From: Cellulomonas xylanilytica
GTDB lineage: Bacteria; Actinomycetota; Actinomycetes; Actinomycetales; Cellulomonadaceae
NCBI RefSeq assembly: GCF_007989805.1
Contig: NZ_BJUB01000008.1
Coordinates: 186,001 to 250,000 of the forward strand
Reading direction: 5' to 3'
Length of the DNA stretch: 64,000 nucleotides
Below, in pieces: positions 54,526-63,322 of this stretch. The notes under the pieces are model-generated. The model ran no database searches. It was given only the letters and a program-made list of their open reading frames with translations, and was not told the DNA's origin. Each line of letters starts with the position of its first letter. The stretch's first letter is position 1. The position numbers and the translations under genes were made by a program.

Positions 54526-55338
54526 GTGCTGACCATCGCGAGTGTGAACGTCAACGGGATCCGGGCCGCCTACAAGCGGGGGATGGGGACCTGGCTGGAG
54601 GCGCGGAAGCCCGACGTGGTGCTGCTGCAGGAGGTGCGGGCGACCGACGAGATCCTGGCGGACCACCTGCCCGCGGGGGAGTGGCACCTCGCGCACGAGG
54701 CCAGCGAGGTGAAGGGGCGCGCCGGCGTGGCCATCGCCAGCAGGCTGCCGATGACCGCCGTGCGGATCGGTCTGCGGACCGGCGTGACGGGCGACTCGGG
54801 CCGGTGGGTCGAGGCTGACGTGGAGCTGCCCGCGCACGAGGGTGCTCCGGCGCGCAGCATCACCGTCGTGTCCACCTACCTGCACTCGGGCACGCTCGGG
54901 ACGCCGTCGATGGACGAGAAGTACGCGTTCCTGGACCACGTCACGGGCCGGCTGGCGGAGATCGCGGAGCAGGGCGGCTATGCGGTCGTCGCCGGGGACG
55001 TGAACATCGCGCACCGCGAGGCGGACATCAAGAACTGGAAGGGCAACCTGAAGTCGGCCGGGTTCCTCCCGCGGGAGCGGGCCTACCTGGACCGCTGGTT
55101 CGACGACCTGGGCTGGCACGACCTGGGCCGTGAGCTGGGCGGCGAGGGTCCGGGACCGTTCACGTGGTGGTCCTGGCGCGGGCAGGCGTTCGACAACGAC
55201 GCCGGCTGGCGCATCGACTACCAGCTGGCCACCCCCGACCTCGCGGACGCCGCTGTGCGCGCGACCGTGGACCGCGCCGCCACGTACGCGGAGCGCTTCT
55301 CGGACCACGCCCCCGTCGTGGTGGAGTACGACCTCTGA
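54526..55338 (+). CDS. xthA: Exodeoxyribonuclease III
   Basis: This 270-residue AP endonuclease/3' exonuclease acts in base-excision repair. It shows TIASVNVNGIRAA, DVVLLQEVRA (metal Glu), YLHSGT, AGDVNIAHREADIKNWKGNLKSAGF (catalytic Asp-Asn), TWWSWRGQAFDNDAGWRIDYQL and FSDHAPVVVEYDL (catalytic His). The GTG at 54526 is the chosen start, directly downstream of a TTGGAT -10-like box; TTG at 54514 is an in-frame alternative. Confidence 0.94.
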   Translation: MLTIASVNVNGIRAAYKRGMGTWLEARKPDVVLLQEVRATDEILADHLPAGEWHLAHEASEVKGRAGVAIASRLPMTAVRIGLRTGVTGDSGRWVEADVELPAHEGAPARSITVVSTYLHSGTLGTPSMDEKYAFLDHVTGRLAEIAEQGGYAVVAGDVNIAHREADIKNWKGNLKSAGFLPRERAYLDRWFDDLGWHDLGRELGGEGPGPFTWWSWRGQAFDNDAGWRIDYQLATPDLADAAVRATVDRAATYAERFSDHAPVVVEYDL

Positions 55339-55369
55339 CGACGGCCGGTGAGTGGTTGCGGAGAGTGCG

Positions 55370-56650
55370 TCAGGCGTCGAGCACCGGAGCGCCGGGCAGG
55401 TCGCGCATCCGGACCAGCGGCGAGAGGACCACGGGCAGCGCGGCGAGCGCCATGACGCCGACGGAGACCCACAGCGTCGGCAGCACACCGAGGTGGGTGC
55501 CCAGCCAGCCGCCGAGCAGCCCGCCGATCGGCATCGACCCCCAGACGATGAACCGCACGGAGGCGTTCATGCGGCCGAGCAGCGGGGGAGGGCACACGCG
55601 CTGGCGGAAGCTCACCTGGGCCACGTTGTAGACGATGACGGCGAAGCCGAAGGTCGCGCCGCCGGCGATGAGCAGCGGCGCCGCCGGGATGACGCTGGTG
55701 GCGGCGAGCGGGGTCAGGGCGGCCGCGGGGGCGGACAGCAGCGCGCTGAGCGGGATGATCCGGCCCTCGCCCACCCACTGCGCGAGCCGGCCGGCGACGA
55801 CCGCCCCGAGCAGCCCGCCGACGGCCGAGGCGGACAGGATCGCGCCGTAGGCGGCGGTGCCCAGACCGAGGGTCCGCAGGACGTAGATGACCAGGACGGC
55901 ACCGCTGATCGCGCTCGCGAAGTTGGCCAGCGACGTGCAGACGACGATCCGCCGCAGGTAGGGCTCGTGCACGACGAACCGCAGGCCCTCGGCGATCTCG
56001 GTCCGCAGCGGCCGGCGGGTGTCGGGGTGCGGCGGTGTCTCCTGGTGCCGGATGCGGCCGACGGCGAACGCGGAGACCAGGTACGTGACGACGGTGATCG
56101 CGATGAGCGCCGGCGCGGCGATGACCCGCAGCAGCAACCCACCGAGCGCCGGTGCCGCGACCTGCGCCACCGACGCGGTGGCCTGCAGCTTCGAGTTGCC
56201 CTCCACCAGGTGGTCGAGGCCCACGAGGCCGGGGATGTAGCTCTGGTGGGAGACGTCGAAGAACACGGTGGCGACGCTGATCACGAGGGCGGCGACGATC
56301 AGCAGCGGGACCGAGGCGTGCCCCGTGGCGGCGGTCAGGACGACCACGCCCAGGACCGCGGCCCGGACCAGGTCCGCGACGACGAGCACCCGCCGCTTGC
56401 GCATCCGGTCCACCCACGCGCCGGCGGGCAGGCCGATGACGAGGAACGCGGCGTACTCGGCGGCGGTGAGCACGCCCATCTCCCACTCGGTCGCGGCGAG
56501 CTGCTGCACGGCGAAGATGGGCAGGGCCAGGGCGGTGAGCTGGGCGCCGAGCTGGCCGAAGGCGTCACCCGTCCAGAGCCGCCGGAAGTCCGGGTGGTGG
56601 ATCAGCGACCGGGTGGCCGTGGAGTCGGAGGTGCTCACGGCGCCCAGCAT
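55370..56650 (-). CDS. MFS transporter
   Basis: This 426-residue protein has about twelve membrane helices, with LWTGDAFGQLGAQLTALALPIFAVQQL, the loop 2-3 motif PAGAWVDRMRKRRVLVVADLVRA and VGGLLGAVVAGRLAQWVGEGR. It resembles the macrolide/enterobactin-exporter-like MFS branch. It is divergent from a winged-helix regulator across a 46-bp region holding a 20-bp inverted repeat, so it is probably a regulated efflux pump. A GTG 12 bases inside the gene is an alternative start. Confidence 0.88.
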   Translation of the reverse strand: MLGAVSTSDSTATRSLIHHPDFRRLWTGDAFGQLGAQLTALALPIFAVQQLAATEWEMGVLTAAEYAAFLVIGLPAGAWVDRMRKRRVLVVADLVRAAVLGVVVLTAATGHASVPLLIVAALVISVATVFFDVSHQSYIPGLVGLDHLVEGNSKLQATASVAQVAAPALGGLLLRVIAAPALIAITVVTYLVSAFAVGRIRHQETPPHPDTRRPLRTEIAEGLRFVVHEPYLRRIVVCTSLANFASAISGAVLVIYVLRTLGLGTAAYGAILSASAVGGLLGAVVAGRLAQWVGEGRIIPLSALLSAPAAALTPLAATSVIPAAPLLIAGGATFGFAVIVYNVAQVSFRQRVCPPPLLGRMNASVRFIVWGSMPIGGLLGGWLGTHLGVLPTLWVSVGVMALAALPVVLSPLVRMRDLPGAPVLDA

Positions 56651-56658
56651 CGGGTCAC

Positions 56659-56678
56659 TGATTGGGATAAGTCAATCA
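56659..56678. promoter_or_regulatory. Operator between the MFS and winged-helix genes
   Basis: TGATTG and CAATCA flank an 8-nt AT-rich spacer in the centre of the 46-bp divergent gap. A dimer of the adjacent winged-helix protein bound here could control both genes. Confidence 0.6.
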
Positions 56679-56696
56679 CTGTGCGAGGATCGGCCC

Positions 56697-57263
56697 ATGA
56701 CAGAGGCTGCTCCCCAGGACACGGCCGACGCCGACGCCGACGCCCGCGCCCTGGCGAGCACGCTGCGGCTCCGCATCCTGCGGCTGTGCCTGGACGAGGC
56801 GCTCACCAACCGGGAGATCGCCGAGCGGCTGGACCGCAACCCGGCGACCGTCCTGCACCACGTCCGCACGCTGGTCGACCGCGGGTTCCTGGTGGCCGAG
56901 CCGGCCCGGCGGGGGACCCGCGGCTCACGCGAGGTGCCGTACAAGGCGACGGGCAAGTCCTGGCGAACGCCCGGCGGTCCGGGGACGAGTCGCGTCCTCA
57001 TCCGGACGTTCCTCGAGGAGGTCGACCTCGTGGACCCGAAGGACGTGCAGGCCACGCGCCTGGGCCTGCGGCTCGATGCCGCCGGGTTCGAGGAGCTGGT
57101 CGCGCGGATCGGGGCGGTGCTCCACGAGTTCGCCGACCGGCCGCCCACCCCCGGAGGCACGCCCTACTCCGTGTTCTGGGCGATGCACGAGGACGTGACG
57201 CGTCAGACGCCCCCGCGCAACGCGGCGATGGGCTCGATCGACGCGGCCTTGAGCGACGGGTAG
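56697..57263 (+). CDS. ArsR-like winged helix transcriptional regulator
   Basis: This 188-residue regulator has an N-terminal winged helix (RALASTLRLRILRLCLDEALTNREIAERLDRNPATVLHHVRTLVDRGFLVAEPARRGTRGSREVPYKATGKSW), like the HTH_20/ArsR class. The C-terminal domain has no metal-binding cysteines and may bind a small molecule or act as a dimer. It is divergent from the MFS pump. Its last 61 bases overlap, on the opposite strand, the end of the FtsX-type permease gene. Confidence 0.88.
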   Translation: MTEAAPQDTADADADARALASTLRLRILRLCLDEALTNREIAERLDRNPATVLHHVRTLVDRGFLVAEPARRGTRGSREVPYKATGKSWRTPGGPGTSRVLIRTFLEEVDLVDPKDVQATRLGLRLDAAGFEELVARIGAVLHEFADRPPTPGGTPYSVFWAMHEDVTRQTPPRNAAMGSIDAALSDG

Positions 57264-58450
57264 AGCCCGGCGAGCAGACCGATCACACCGCCGGCCAGGG
57301 CCGCGACGCCGACCATCCGCAGGTCGAGGATGGGGGTCCACTCCTGGGCGGCACTGACCCCGACGACGACGGCGACGCCGAGCGCTGCGCCCAGCATCCC
57401 GCCCAGCAGGCCGACGACCACCGACTCGACCATGAACTGCGCGCCGATGTCCCGCCGGGTCGCGCCGAGCGCCCGCCGCAGGCCGATCTCGCCCACGCGC
57501 TCCAGCACCGACAGCAGGGTCACGTTCGCGATCCCGACACCACCGATCAGCAGCGCCACGCCGCCGAGCGCCAGGAAGATCGTGTTCACGTCCGCCTGCA
57601 CGCTCTGCCGGACGATCGAGGTGGCCGGCGGCGTCTGCACGTCGATGCTCTCGGGGGCGTTCGGGCTCAGCGCCGTCGCCAGCTGGCTGCCGACCACGGC
57701 CCCGGCTCCGACCGCCAGGTGCAGGTGCAGCTCGTCCGGGGACGCCAGGGCGAAGTCGGCACGGGCGGTCCCCTCGGGCATCACCACGGAGGACAGCACG
57801 TCGGCCCGGCGCTGCACGTCGTCGACGATGCCGATGACCTGGTAGGCGCGCTCGCCGATGAAGATCGAGGGCTGCCGGTCGACCCGGACCACCCCGAGGC
57901 GCTCGGCGGCGTCGACGCCGAGCACGACCACGCGGTCGGCGCGGGCGTCGTGGCCCTCGTCGAAGTACCGTCCCTGCACGACGCGGCCGCCGACCGCCTC
58001 CAGCGCACCCGGGGAGGTGGCGACGACGTCCGGGGCGACCGTCCGCGCGGCCGACGGGTCGTGCACCGGCACCGCGGTGATCTCCGCGCCGTCGACGTCG
58101 ACCGTGGAGAAGGTCCCGGCCGCCTCGACGCCCGCGAGCCGCTCCGCACGTGCCTCGGCGTCCCACGGCAGCGTCCCGAGAGCGCGCTGCGACCCGTCCC
58201 AGCCGTTGCTGGTCTCCGGCTTGGCCACCCCCTGCGTGGCCGCGACGGCGTCGAACTGCTTGTTGATCTGCCCGGACGCCGTCTGGGCCAGCCCGACGGT
58301 CACCACGACGGAGGCGATGCCGAGCACGGTGCCCAGGATGGTGAGCAGCAGCCGTCCCGGCCGTGCACCGATCCCGGCCGCCGCCTCGGCCAGCAGGTCC
58401 CGCAGCCCGAACCGGTCGGACCGCGCCACGCGCTCGGTCACCGCGGTCAT
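57203..58450 (-). CDS. FtsX/MacB-type ABC permease
   Basis: This 415-residue protein has the MacB core: one N-terminal helix (RLLLTILGTVLGIASVVVTVGLA), a large extracytoplasmic MacB_PCD domain (about residues 60-270), and three C-terminal helices (NTIFLALGGVALLIGGVGIANVTLLSVLERVGEIGLRRALGATRRDIGAQFMVESVVVGLLGG...). It works with the ATPase to drive export or mechanotransmission. It overlaps the ATPase gene by four bases and its 3' end overlaps the regulator gene on the other strand. Confidence 0.92.
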   Translation of the reverse strand: MTAVTERVARSDRFGLRDLLAEAAAGIGARPGRLLLTILGTVLGIASVVVTVGLAQTASGQINKQFDAVAATQGVAKPETSNGWDGSQRALGTLPWDAEARAERLAGVEAAGTFSTVDVDGAEITAVPVHDPSAARTVAPDVVATSPGALEAVGGRVVQGRYFDEGHDARADRVVVLGVDAAERLGVVRVDRQPSIFIGERAYQVIGIVDDVQRRADVLSSVVMPEGTARADFALASPDELHLHLAVGAGAVVGSQLATALSPNAPESIDVQTPPATSIVRQSVQADVNTIFLALGGVALLIGGVGIANVTLLSVLERVGEIGLRRALGATRRDIGAQFMVESVVVGLLGGMLGAALGVAVVVGVSAAQEWTPILDLRMVGVAALAGGVIGLLAGLYPSLKAASIEPIAALRGGV

Positions 58451-59166
58451 GCGATCTCCCGCAGGTACCCGTCGGCGATCCGGACCCGACGCTGCGCGCG
58501 TGCCGAGACCTCGTCGTCGTGCGTGATCACCAGCAGGGTCAGCCCGCCCGCGTGCAGCTCGTCGAACAGGTTGAGCACGCTCGCCGAGCTCTCCGAGTCC
58601 AGGTTCCCGGTCGGCTCGTCCGCCAGCAGCACCCGGGGCTGCGCGACGACCGCGCGCGCGACGGCCGCGCGCTGGCGCTCCCCGCCGGACAGCACCGTCG
58701 GGACGAAGTCGATCCGGTGGCTCAGCCCGACGCGGTCGAGGGCGGCCAGCGCCCGGTCACGCCGCTCCGCGCGCGGGACCCCGCTGTACAGGGTGGCCAG
58801 CAGGACGTTCTCGAGCACCGTCCGGTGCGGCATGAGGTGGAACGCCTGGAACACGAACCCGATGTGGCCCGCCCGCAGTGCCGCCCGCTCGCGCTCGCTC
58901 GCGCCGGCCGTGGGGATGCCGTCGAGGAAGTACTCGCCGTCGGTGGGCTTGTCCAGCAGGCCGAGCAGGTTCAGGAGCGTCGACTTGCCCGAGCCGGACG
59001 GCCCGATGACGGACAGGTAGTCGCCCGACCCCACGGCGAGGTCGGCTGGGTGCAGCGCGTGGACCGGCGGGTCGCCCGGGAACTGCCGGGCCGCCCCCCG
59101 CAGCTCGAGCACCGGTGGGACCGGCCCGACGTCCTCCGGGGCGTCGAGCAGGTCGAGGACGGTCAC
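58447..59166 (-). CDS. MacB-type ABC ATP-binding protein
   Basis: This 239-residue ATPase has Walker A GPSGSGKSTLLNLLG, LSGGERQRAAVARAV signature, Walker B VLLADEPTGNLDSE and VITHDDE H-loop; the DEPTGNLD form is typical of the MacB/LolD/FtsE group. The GTG start overlaps the adaptor stop by four bases (GTGA). It powers the FtsX/MacB-type permease encoded next. Confidence 0.93.
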   Translation of the reverse strand: MTVLDLLDAPEDVGPVPPVLELRGAARQFPGDPPVHALHPADLAVGSGDYLSVIGPSGSGKSTLLNLLGLLDKPTDGEYFLDGIPTAGASERERAALRAGHIGFVFQAFHLMPHRTVLENVLLATLYSGVPRAERRDRALAALDRVGLSHRIDFVPTVLSGGERQRAAVARAVVAQPRVLLADEPTGNLDSESSASVLNLFDELHAGGLTLLVITHDDEVSARAQRRVRIADGYLREIA

Positions 59167-60749
59167 TCGTCCGCCTCGGTGTCGGCCGCCTTCTTCTTCG
59201 TGTCGGCCACGCCGACGACCACCAGGTCGCCCGCCGTGAGCGGTGTCTCGGACCCGGCGATCTCGACGTACCCGTCCGCGGCGAGCCCCGTGGTGACGGT
59301 GACCAGCGAGCTGGCCTCGCCGCCGCTCCCGGCCAGCTCGACCCGCGACTCGCCACCGGGGCCGGCGGTCAGCGCCGCCAGCGGCACGGCCAGCACCTCG
59401 CCCTCGGTGGAGCTCACCGGGACCCGCACGCGGACGTTGGTGTTCTGCAGCGCGACGACCTGCTCCGGGGTGAGGGCGCCGAGGGTGAAGATGACCGTCC
59501 GGCGGTCACCCTTCGGCTGCTCCGGCTCCTCGGGCTCCTCGCCCTCCGTCTGTCCCTCGGGCGCCTCGGGGGTCGCGCTCGGGTCCTTGACCTCGGCGAC
59601 GGTGACGGCGAGCTCCTGGTCGTCGAGCGTGATCGTCCCGGCGGTCCCGACCGTGAGCAGCTCGCTGTCCGCCCGCGTCGCGCTCCCGGTGATCTGGATG
59701 GTGGCCCCGGACACGCTCATGAACTCACCGGTGATCGTCCCGCCACGCGTCGCCTTGACGACGTCGACACGGCGGGGGAGCGACGGGACGAACACGACCT
59801 CGCTCGCCGGGAGCGGGGTCAGCGTCGCGGCCTGCGCCTCGGCCTGGGCCTCCCGGGCCGCGGACAGCTGTGACTGTGCGGCCGCGACGGCATCCCGCTG
59901 CGCGCCTGTGTCGGCGGGGTTGCCCGCCTCGGCCCGCGCCGCCTGCGCCTGCGCGAGCGCGCCCTGCGCCTCGACCACGGCGATGGGGCTGCACGGAGCC
60001 TCCTCGGTGGGCGCCGCGCAGCTGGCCTGCTCCTGGTCGAACGTCGCCTGGGCCACCGTCACGGCGGTGTCCAGGCCGATGAGCTCCGACTGCGGCGGGC
60101 CGACGGCCGCGCCGGCCAGCTCCCGCTGGGCGGCGTTGACGGCGTCCTGCGCCGACCGGACGCCGTCGCGCGCCGCCGTCACGGCCTCCTGCAGCTCCTC
60201 GCCCGCCGACGGCGGCTCGTAGCCGACCCGCTGGTAGAGCGTCCGGACCCCCGCGGCGGTCGCGGCGTCGTACGCGTCGCTGTCCGCGTCGCCCGCGTCG
60301 ATGCCGAGGGCGACGAGCGCGGCCTTGAGCTGCCGGACGTCGGGCCCGGAGACGCCTGCCCGCAGCGACCGGTAGGTGGGCAGGTCGCCCGGCAGCACGA
60401 TGACGGGCCGGCCGACGATCTCCAGCGCCACGGACGCGGGGCCGATCTCGGCGCCGACCACCGGCACCTGCCCCGTCACGACGGCCGGGCCGCCCAGGTC
60501 CCCGGTCTCGACCCGCAGGTCGACCGGGTCGTCGTACCCGATGTCCCCGCGGATGACGAGCTCGTTGGCGATGACGCGGCTCTCCACCGGCACGGTGATC
60601 GGGCCCGCCGTCGGGGGTGCGGCATCCGCGGCCGCCTTGCCGGGCGACACGATCAGGCGGCTCAGGAGCACCCCTGCGGCGAGGCAGACGACGGCGACGA
60701 CCGCCATCACGACGATCGTGCGTCGCCCACCGGTGACCTGCGTGCTCAT
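59163..60749 (-). CDS. HlyD-like membrane fusion protein with peptidoglycan-binding domain
   Basis: This 528-residue membrane-anchored adaptor has an N-terminal helix (TIVVMAVVAVVCLAAGVLLSRLIV), a PG_binding_1-like segment (PTYRSLRAGVSGPDVRQLKAALVALGIDAGD...AAGVRTLYQRVGYEPP), an Ala/Gln-rich coiled coil (about residues 180-310) and a C-terminal beta domain. An acidic insert (PEAPEGQTEGEEPEEPEQPKGD) lies near residue 395. This is the adaptor of a Gram-positive MacAB-type system. GAAGGAGAG lies before the ATG. Confidence 0.88.
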   Translation of the reverse strand: MSTQVTGGRRTIVVMAVVAVVCLAAGVLLSRLIVSPGKAAADAAPPTAGPITVPVESRVIANELVIRGDIGYDDPVDLRVETGDLGGPAVVTGQVPVVGAEIGPASVALEIVGRPVIVLPGDLPTYRSLRAGVSGPDVRQLKAALVALGIDAGDADSDAYDAATAAGVRTLYQRVGYEPPSAGEELQEAVTAARDGVRSAQDAVNAAQRELAGAAVGPPQSELIGLDTAVTVAQATFDQEQASCAAPTEEAPCSPIAVVEAQGALAQAQAARAEAGNPADTGAQRDAVAAAQSQLSAAREAQAEAQAATLTPLPASEVVFVPSLPRRVDVVKATRGGTITGEFMSVSGATIQITGSATRADSELLTVGTAGTITLDDQELAVTVAEVKDPSATPEAPEGQTEGEEPEEPEQPKGDRRTVIFTLGALTPEQVVALQNTNVRVRVPVSSTEGEVLAVPLAALTAGPGGESRVELAGSGGEASSLVTVTTGLAADGYVEIAGSETPLTAGDLVVVGVADTKKKAADTEADE

Positions 60750-60780
60750 TGCTCTCCTTCTGGGACCTCGGACGGGCAGA

Positions 60781-60814
60781 CGGGCGGGTGCCGTCGTCCG
60801 ACGGCACCCGCCCG
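60781..60814 (-). terminator. Hairpin between the lipoprotein and adaptor genes
   Basis: A 16-bp inverted repeat (60781-60796 with 60799-60814) lies immediately after the lipoprotein stop and before the adaptor gene on the same strand. It probably limits read-through, so the lipoprotein is made in excess. Confidence 0.72.
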
Positions 60815-60816
60815 GC

Positions 60817-61815
60817 TCACTCGGACGCCTGGGCGGCCTTCTCGACCATCGCGTCGAGCTCGTCCTTGTGCGCGTCGATGAACTCCTGCTCGATGGCGAA
60901 CTGCGCCTCGAGCGCCGCGCGTCCGGCCCCGGTGCTGTCCTGGCAGGTGCGGTCGGCCACGGCCGTCGCGATCTCCTGGTCGCGGATCTCCGCCAGCGCG
61001 GCCGCGTCCTGGGTGCCGGTCTCCTCGTCGTACGGGATCTCGTTGGTGAGGTTGTAGATGCTGTCCTGCGCCTCCTGCGGGTTGGCGAAGTCGTAACCCT
61101 CCTCCGCCATGCACTCGGCCCACTTCGCGTACGCCTGCGTCGTCCGCTCGTCGGTCTGCGCGTCCTGCCACAGCTCGTTCATCGCGTCGGTCAGGTCCTT
61201 GAACTCCGGGTCGTCCCAGATCTGGCCGGCCTCGTAGACCTCGTGCTGCGCCTTGCCCTGGCAGCCCGCGGTGGTCCAGTCGTACTCGGGGATGTCCTCC
61301 TCGGCCGTCTCCTCGTCGATCGGCTCCTCGGACATCGTCTGCGCGCCGTAGAGGGCCTCGTAGAACGCCTGCTGCTCGGTCTCGCTCATCGAGGCGACGT
61401 AGTCGGCGTTCGGGTCCACCCACTCCTCGCCCTCGGCGCCCTGGTTGATCGGCATGTCCTCGGACGTCGTGGCGCCGTAGCCGTACTGCTCGGCGAACTC
61501 GATCGAGTCCCACGCCGGCATGCCGTCGTCCTCCTCGTCGAAGCTCCTGCTCATCCCCGAGGTGTCCTGCGGCGTGTACTCGAAGCCCTCCTCCTGCATG
61601 CAGGCGGCAACGATCTCCTCCGACTCGGCCATCTGGGCGTCGTAGTCGGCCTGGTCCTGCGAGCCGCCGATCTTCTCCCAGTACTCCGCGAGCGGGCTGT
61701 CCTCGTACGTCAGCGTCGCGTCGTCCGACGGTCCGCCGCCGGAGCTGCAGCCGACGAGGAGCGCCAGGGCGACGGCCCCCGTGGCGATCGCGGTGGTGGT
61801 CGTCGTGAATCTCAT
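60817..61815 (-). CDS. Acidic lipoprotein, unknown function
   Basis: This 332-residue lipoprotein has signal and lipobox ALALLVGCSSGGG and then a strongly acidic, Glu/Asp/Gln-rich body. Three short Cys-containing segments of similar look (EIVAACMQEEGFEYT, WTTAGCQGKAQHE, KWAECMAEEGYDF) suggest a repeated fold. No enzymatic motif is seen. It sits upstream of the MacAB-like genes on the same strand and may be their surface partner, as often found in actinobacteria. AAAGGG precedes the ATG. Confidence 0.82.
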   Translation of the reverse strand: MRFTTTTTAIATGAVALALLVGCSSGGGPSDDATLTYEDSPLAEYWEKIGGSQDQADYDAQMAESEEIVAACMQEEGFEYTPQDTSGMSRSFDEEDDGMPAWDSIEFAEQYGYGATTSEDMPINQGAEGEEWVDPNADYVASMSETEQQAFYEALYGAQTMSEEPIDEETAEEDIPEYDWTTAGCQGKAQHEVYEAGQIWDDPEFKDLTDAMNELWQDAQTDERTTQAYAKWAECMAEEGYDFANPQEAQDSIYNLTNEIPYDEETGTQDAAALAEIRDQEIATAVADRTCQDSTGAGRAALEAQFAIEQEFIDAHKDELDAMVEKAAQASE

Positions 61816-61941
61816 CGTGGCGGGCCCTTTCGGCGCGGTGAAGTCACAGTCGCTCTCACTGGTGTCGCCCAGGACCATATCGGCCGAGGTCGGGCCAGAG
61901 ATCATCCCTCAGGGTGATCTCCGGACCCGGTCGACCTGCCA

Positions 61942-61971
61942 CCGGGCGCCCGCCCCTCCGCGGGCGCCCGG
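61942..61971 (-). terminator. Hairpin downstream of galK
   Basis: A perfect 12-bp stem (61942-61953 with 61960-61971) lies about 150 bases beyond the galK stop. It is the only strong hairpin in the 301-bp gap (61816-62116), which otherwise holds the lipoprotein upstream region and no visible gene. A weak minus-strand -10 (TATGGT) is near 61880. Confidence 0.55.
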
Positions 61972-62116
61972 GGCTGTCCTCACGAGCGCGTCGTGCAGGT
62001 ACCGAGGCTAGACAGCCGGGCTCCGGCGAACATCCACCGCAGGGTGCACAACCTTTTCGCCACGTCATACGTCAGTAGTGGGTGGCGTGACGGCCGCCCG
62101 GCCCCGCAGGGGGTCG

Positions 62117-63322
62117 TCAGGCGGCCGGGCCTGCCGCCGTCGCCACGAGGAAGGCCGGCGGACGCAGGCCAGCGTCCGCGAACGCGTCCGCGACGGACTG
62201 CGCCACCCGGTCCACCTCGTCGGCGGCGACCAGCGCGATCGCCGACCCGCCGAACCCGCCACCGGTCATCCGCGCGCCCGCGGCACCGGCCGCGCGCGCG
62301 GTGTCGACGACGAGGTCCAGCTCCCGCGACGACACCTCGTAGTCGTCCCGGAGCGAGGCGTGGGACGCGTTCATCAGCGTCCCGACGAGGCCGACCTCCC
62401 CGGCGTCGAGCAGCGCGACGAACCAGGTCACGCGGTCGATCTCGTTCACGACGTGCCGGACGCGGCGCACCTGCACCTCGTCGTCGAGCTTGTCGAGCGG
62501 CCACTCCAGCCCGCGGGGGTCGTCGGAGACCTCGCGGAGCGTGGCGACGCCGAGGCGTGCGGCTGCCGCCTCGCAGGAGGCGCGGCGGGCGGCGTACTGC
62601 CCGTCGACCAGGGCGTGCTCGGCGCGGGTGTCGACCACGAGGAGAGCCAGGTCGTGCGCCGCGAGGTCGAAGGGGACGTGCCGGACGGACCCGTCGAGGC
62701 AGTCGAGCAGGAGCGCGTGACCGCCCTGCGACCGCAGCGACGCCGCCTGGTCCATGCCGCCGGTGGGCGCCCCCGCGATCTCGTTCTCGGCGCGCACGCA
62801 GAGCGCTGCCAGGGTGGCGCGCCCCTCGTCGGACCCGGCGAGCCCCAGCGCGAACGCCGCGTCGAGCGCGACCGCGGTCGACGCCTCCAGCGCCGCGGAC
62901 GACGACAGCCCGGCGCCGTAGGGGACGCACGAGTCGATCGCGACGTCGAACCCGGAGACGGCGTGACCGGCCTCCCGCAGCGCCCACGCCACCCCCACGA
63001 CGTACCCGGCCCAGCCGTCGACCGTGCCGGGCGCGACGCCGGCGAGGTCGACGGTCCGCACCCCGGTGGGCTCCTGCGCGCTCACGAGCCGGACCACGTC
63101 GTCGTCACGACGGCGCAGCGCCACGTACGTCCGGTGCGGGAGGGCGATGGGCAGGCACAGGCCGCCGTTGTAGTCGGTGTGCTCCCCGATGAGGTTGACC
63201 CGGCCGGGTGCCGACCAGGTGCCGTCCGGCTCGGCCTCGAACCGGCCCGCGAACAGGCCGCGGACCCGGTCGGCGCCCTCCTGCTCGGTCCAGGCGTCCA
63301 GCCACGTCACGTCGGCGCTCAT
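62117..63322 (-). CDS. galK: Galactokinase
   Basis: This 401-residue GHMP kinase phosphorylates galactose at C1 with ATP (Leloir pathway). It has the galactose signature GRVNLIGEHTDYNGGLCLPIAL, the ATP loop PYGAGLSSSAALEAS and MTGGGFGGSAIALV. The ATG overlaps the galT stop (ATGA), giving a galTK operon. Confidence 0.97.
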   Translation of the reverse strand: MSADVTWLDAWTEQEGADRVRGLFAGRFEAEPDGTWSAPGRVNLIGEHTDYNGGLCLPIALPHRTYVALRRRDDDVVRLVSAQEPTGVRTVDLAGVAPGTVDGWAGYVVGVAWALREAGHAVSGFDVAIDSCVPYGAGLSSSAALEASTAVALDAAFALGLAGSDEGRATLAALCVRAENEIAGAPTGGMDQAASLRSQGGHALLLDCLDGSVRHVPFDLAAHDLALLVVDTRAEHALVDGQYAARRASCEAAAARLGVATLREVSDDPRGLEWPLDKLDDEVQVRRVRHVVNEIDRVTWFVALLDAGEVGLVGTLMNASHASLRDDYEVSSRELDLVVDTARAAGAAGARMTGGGFGGSAIALVAADEVDRVAQSVADAFADAGLRPPAFLVATAAGPAA

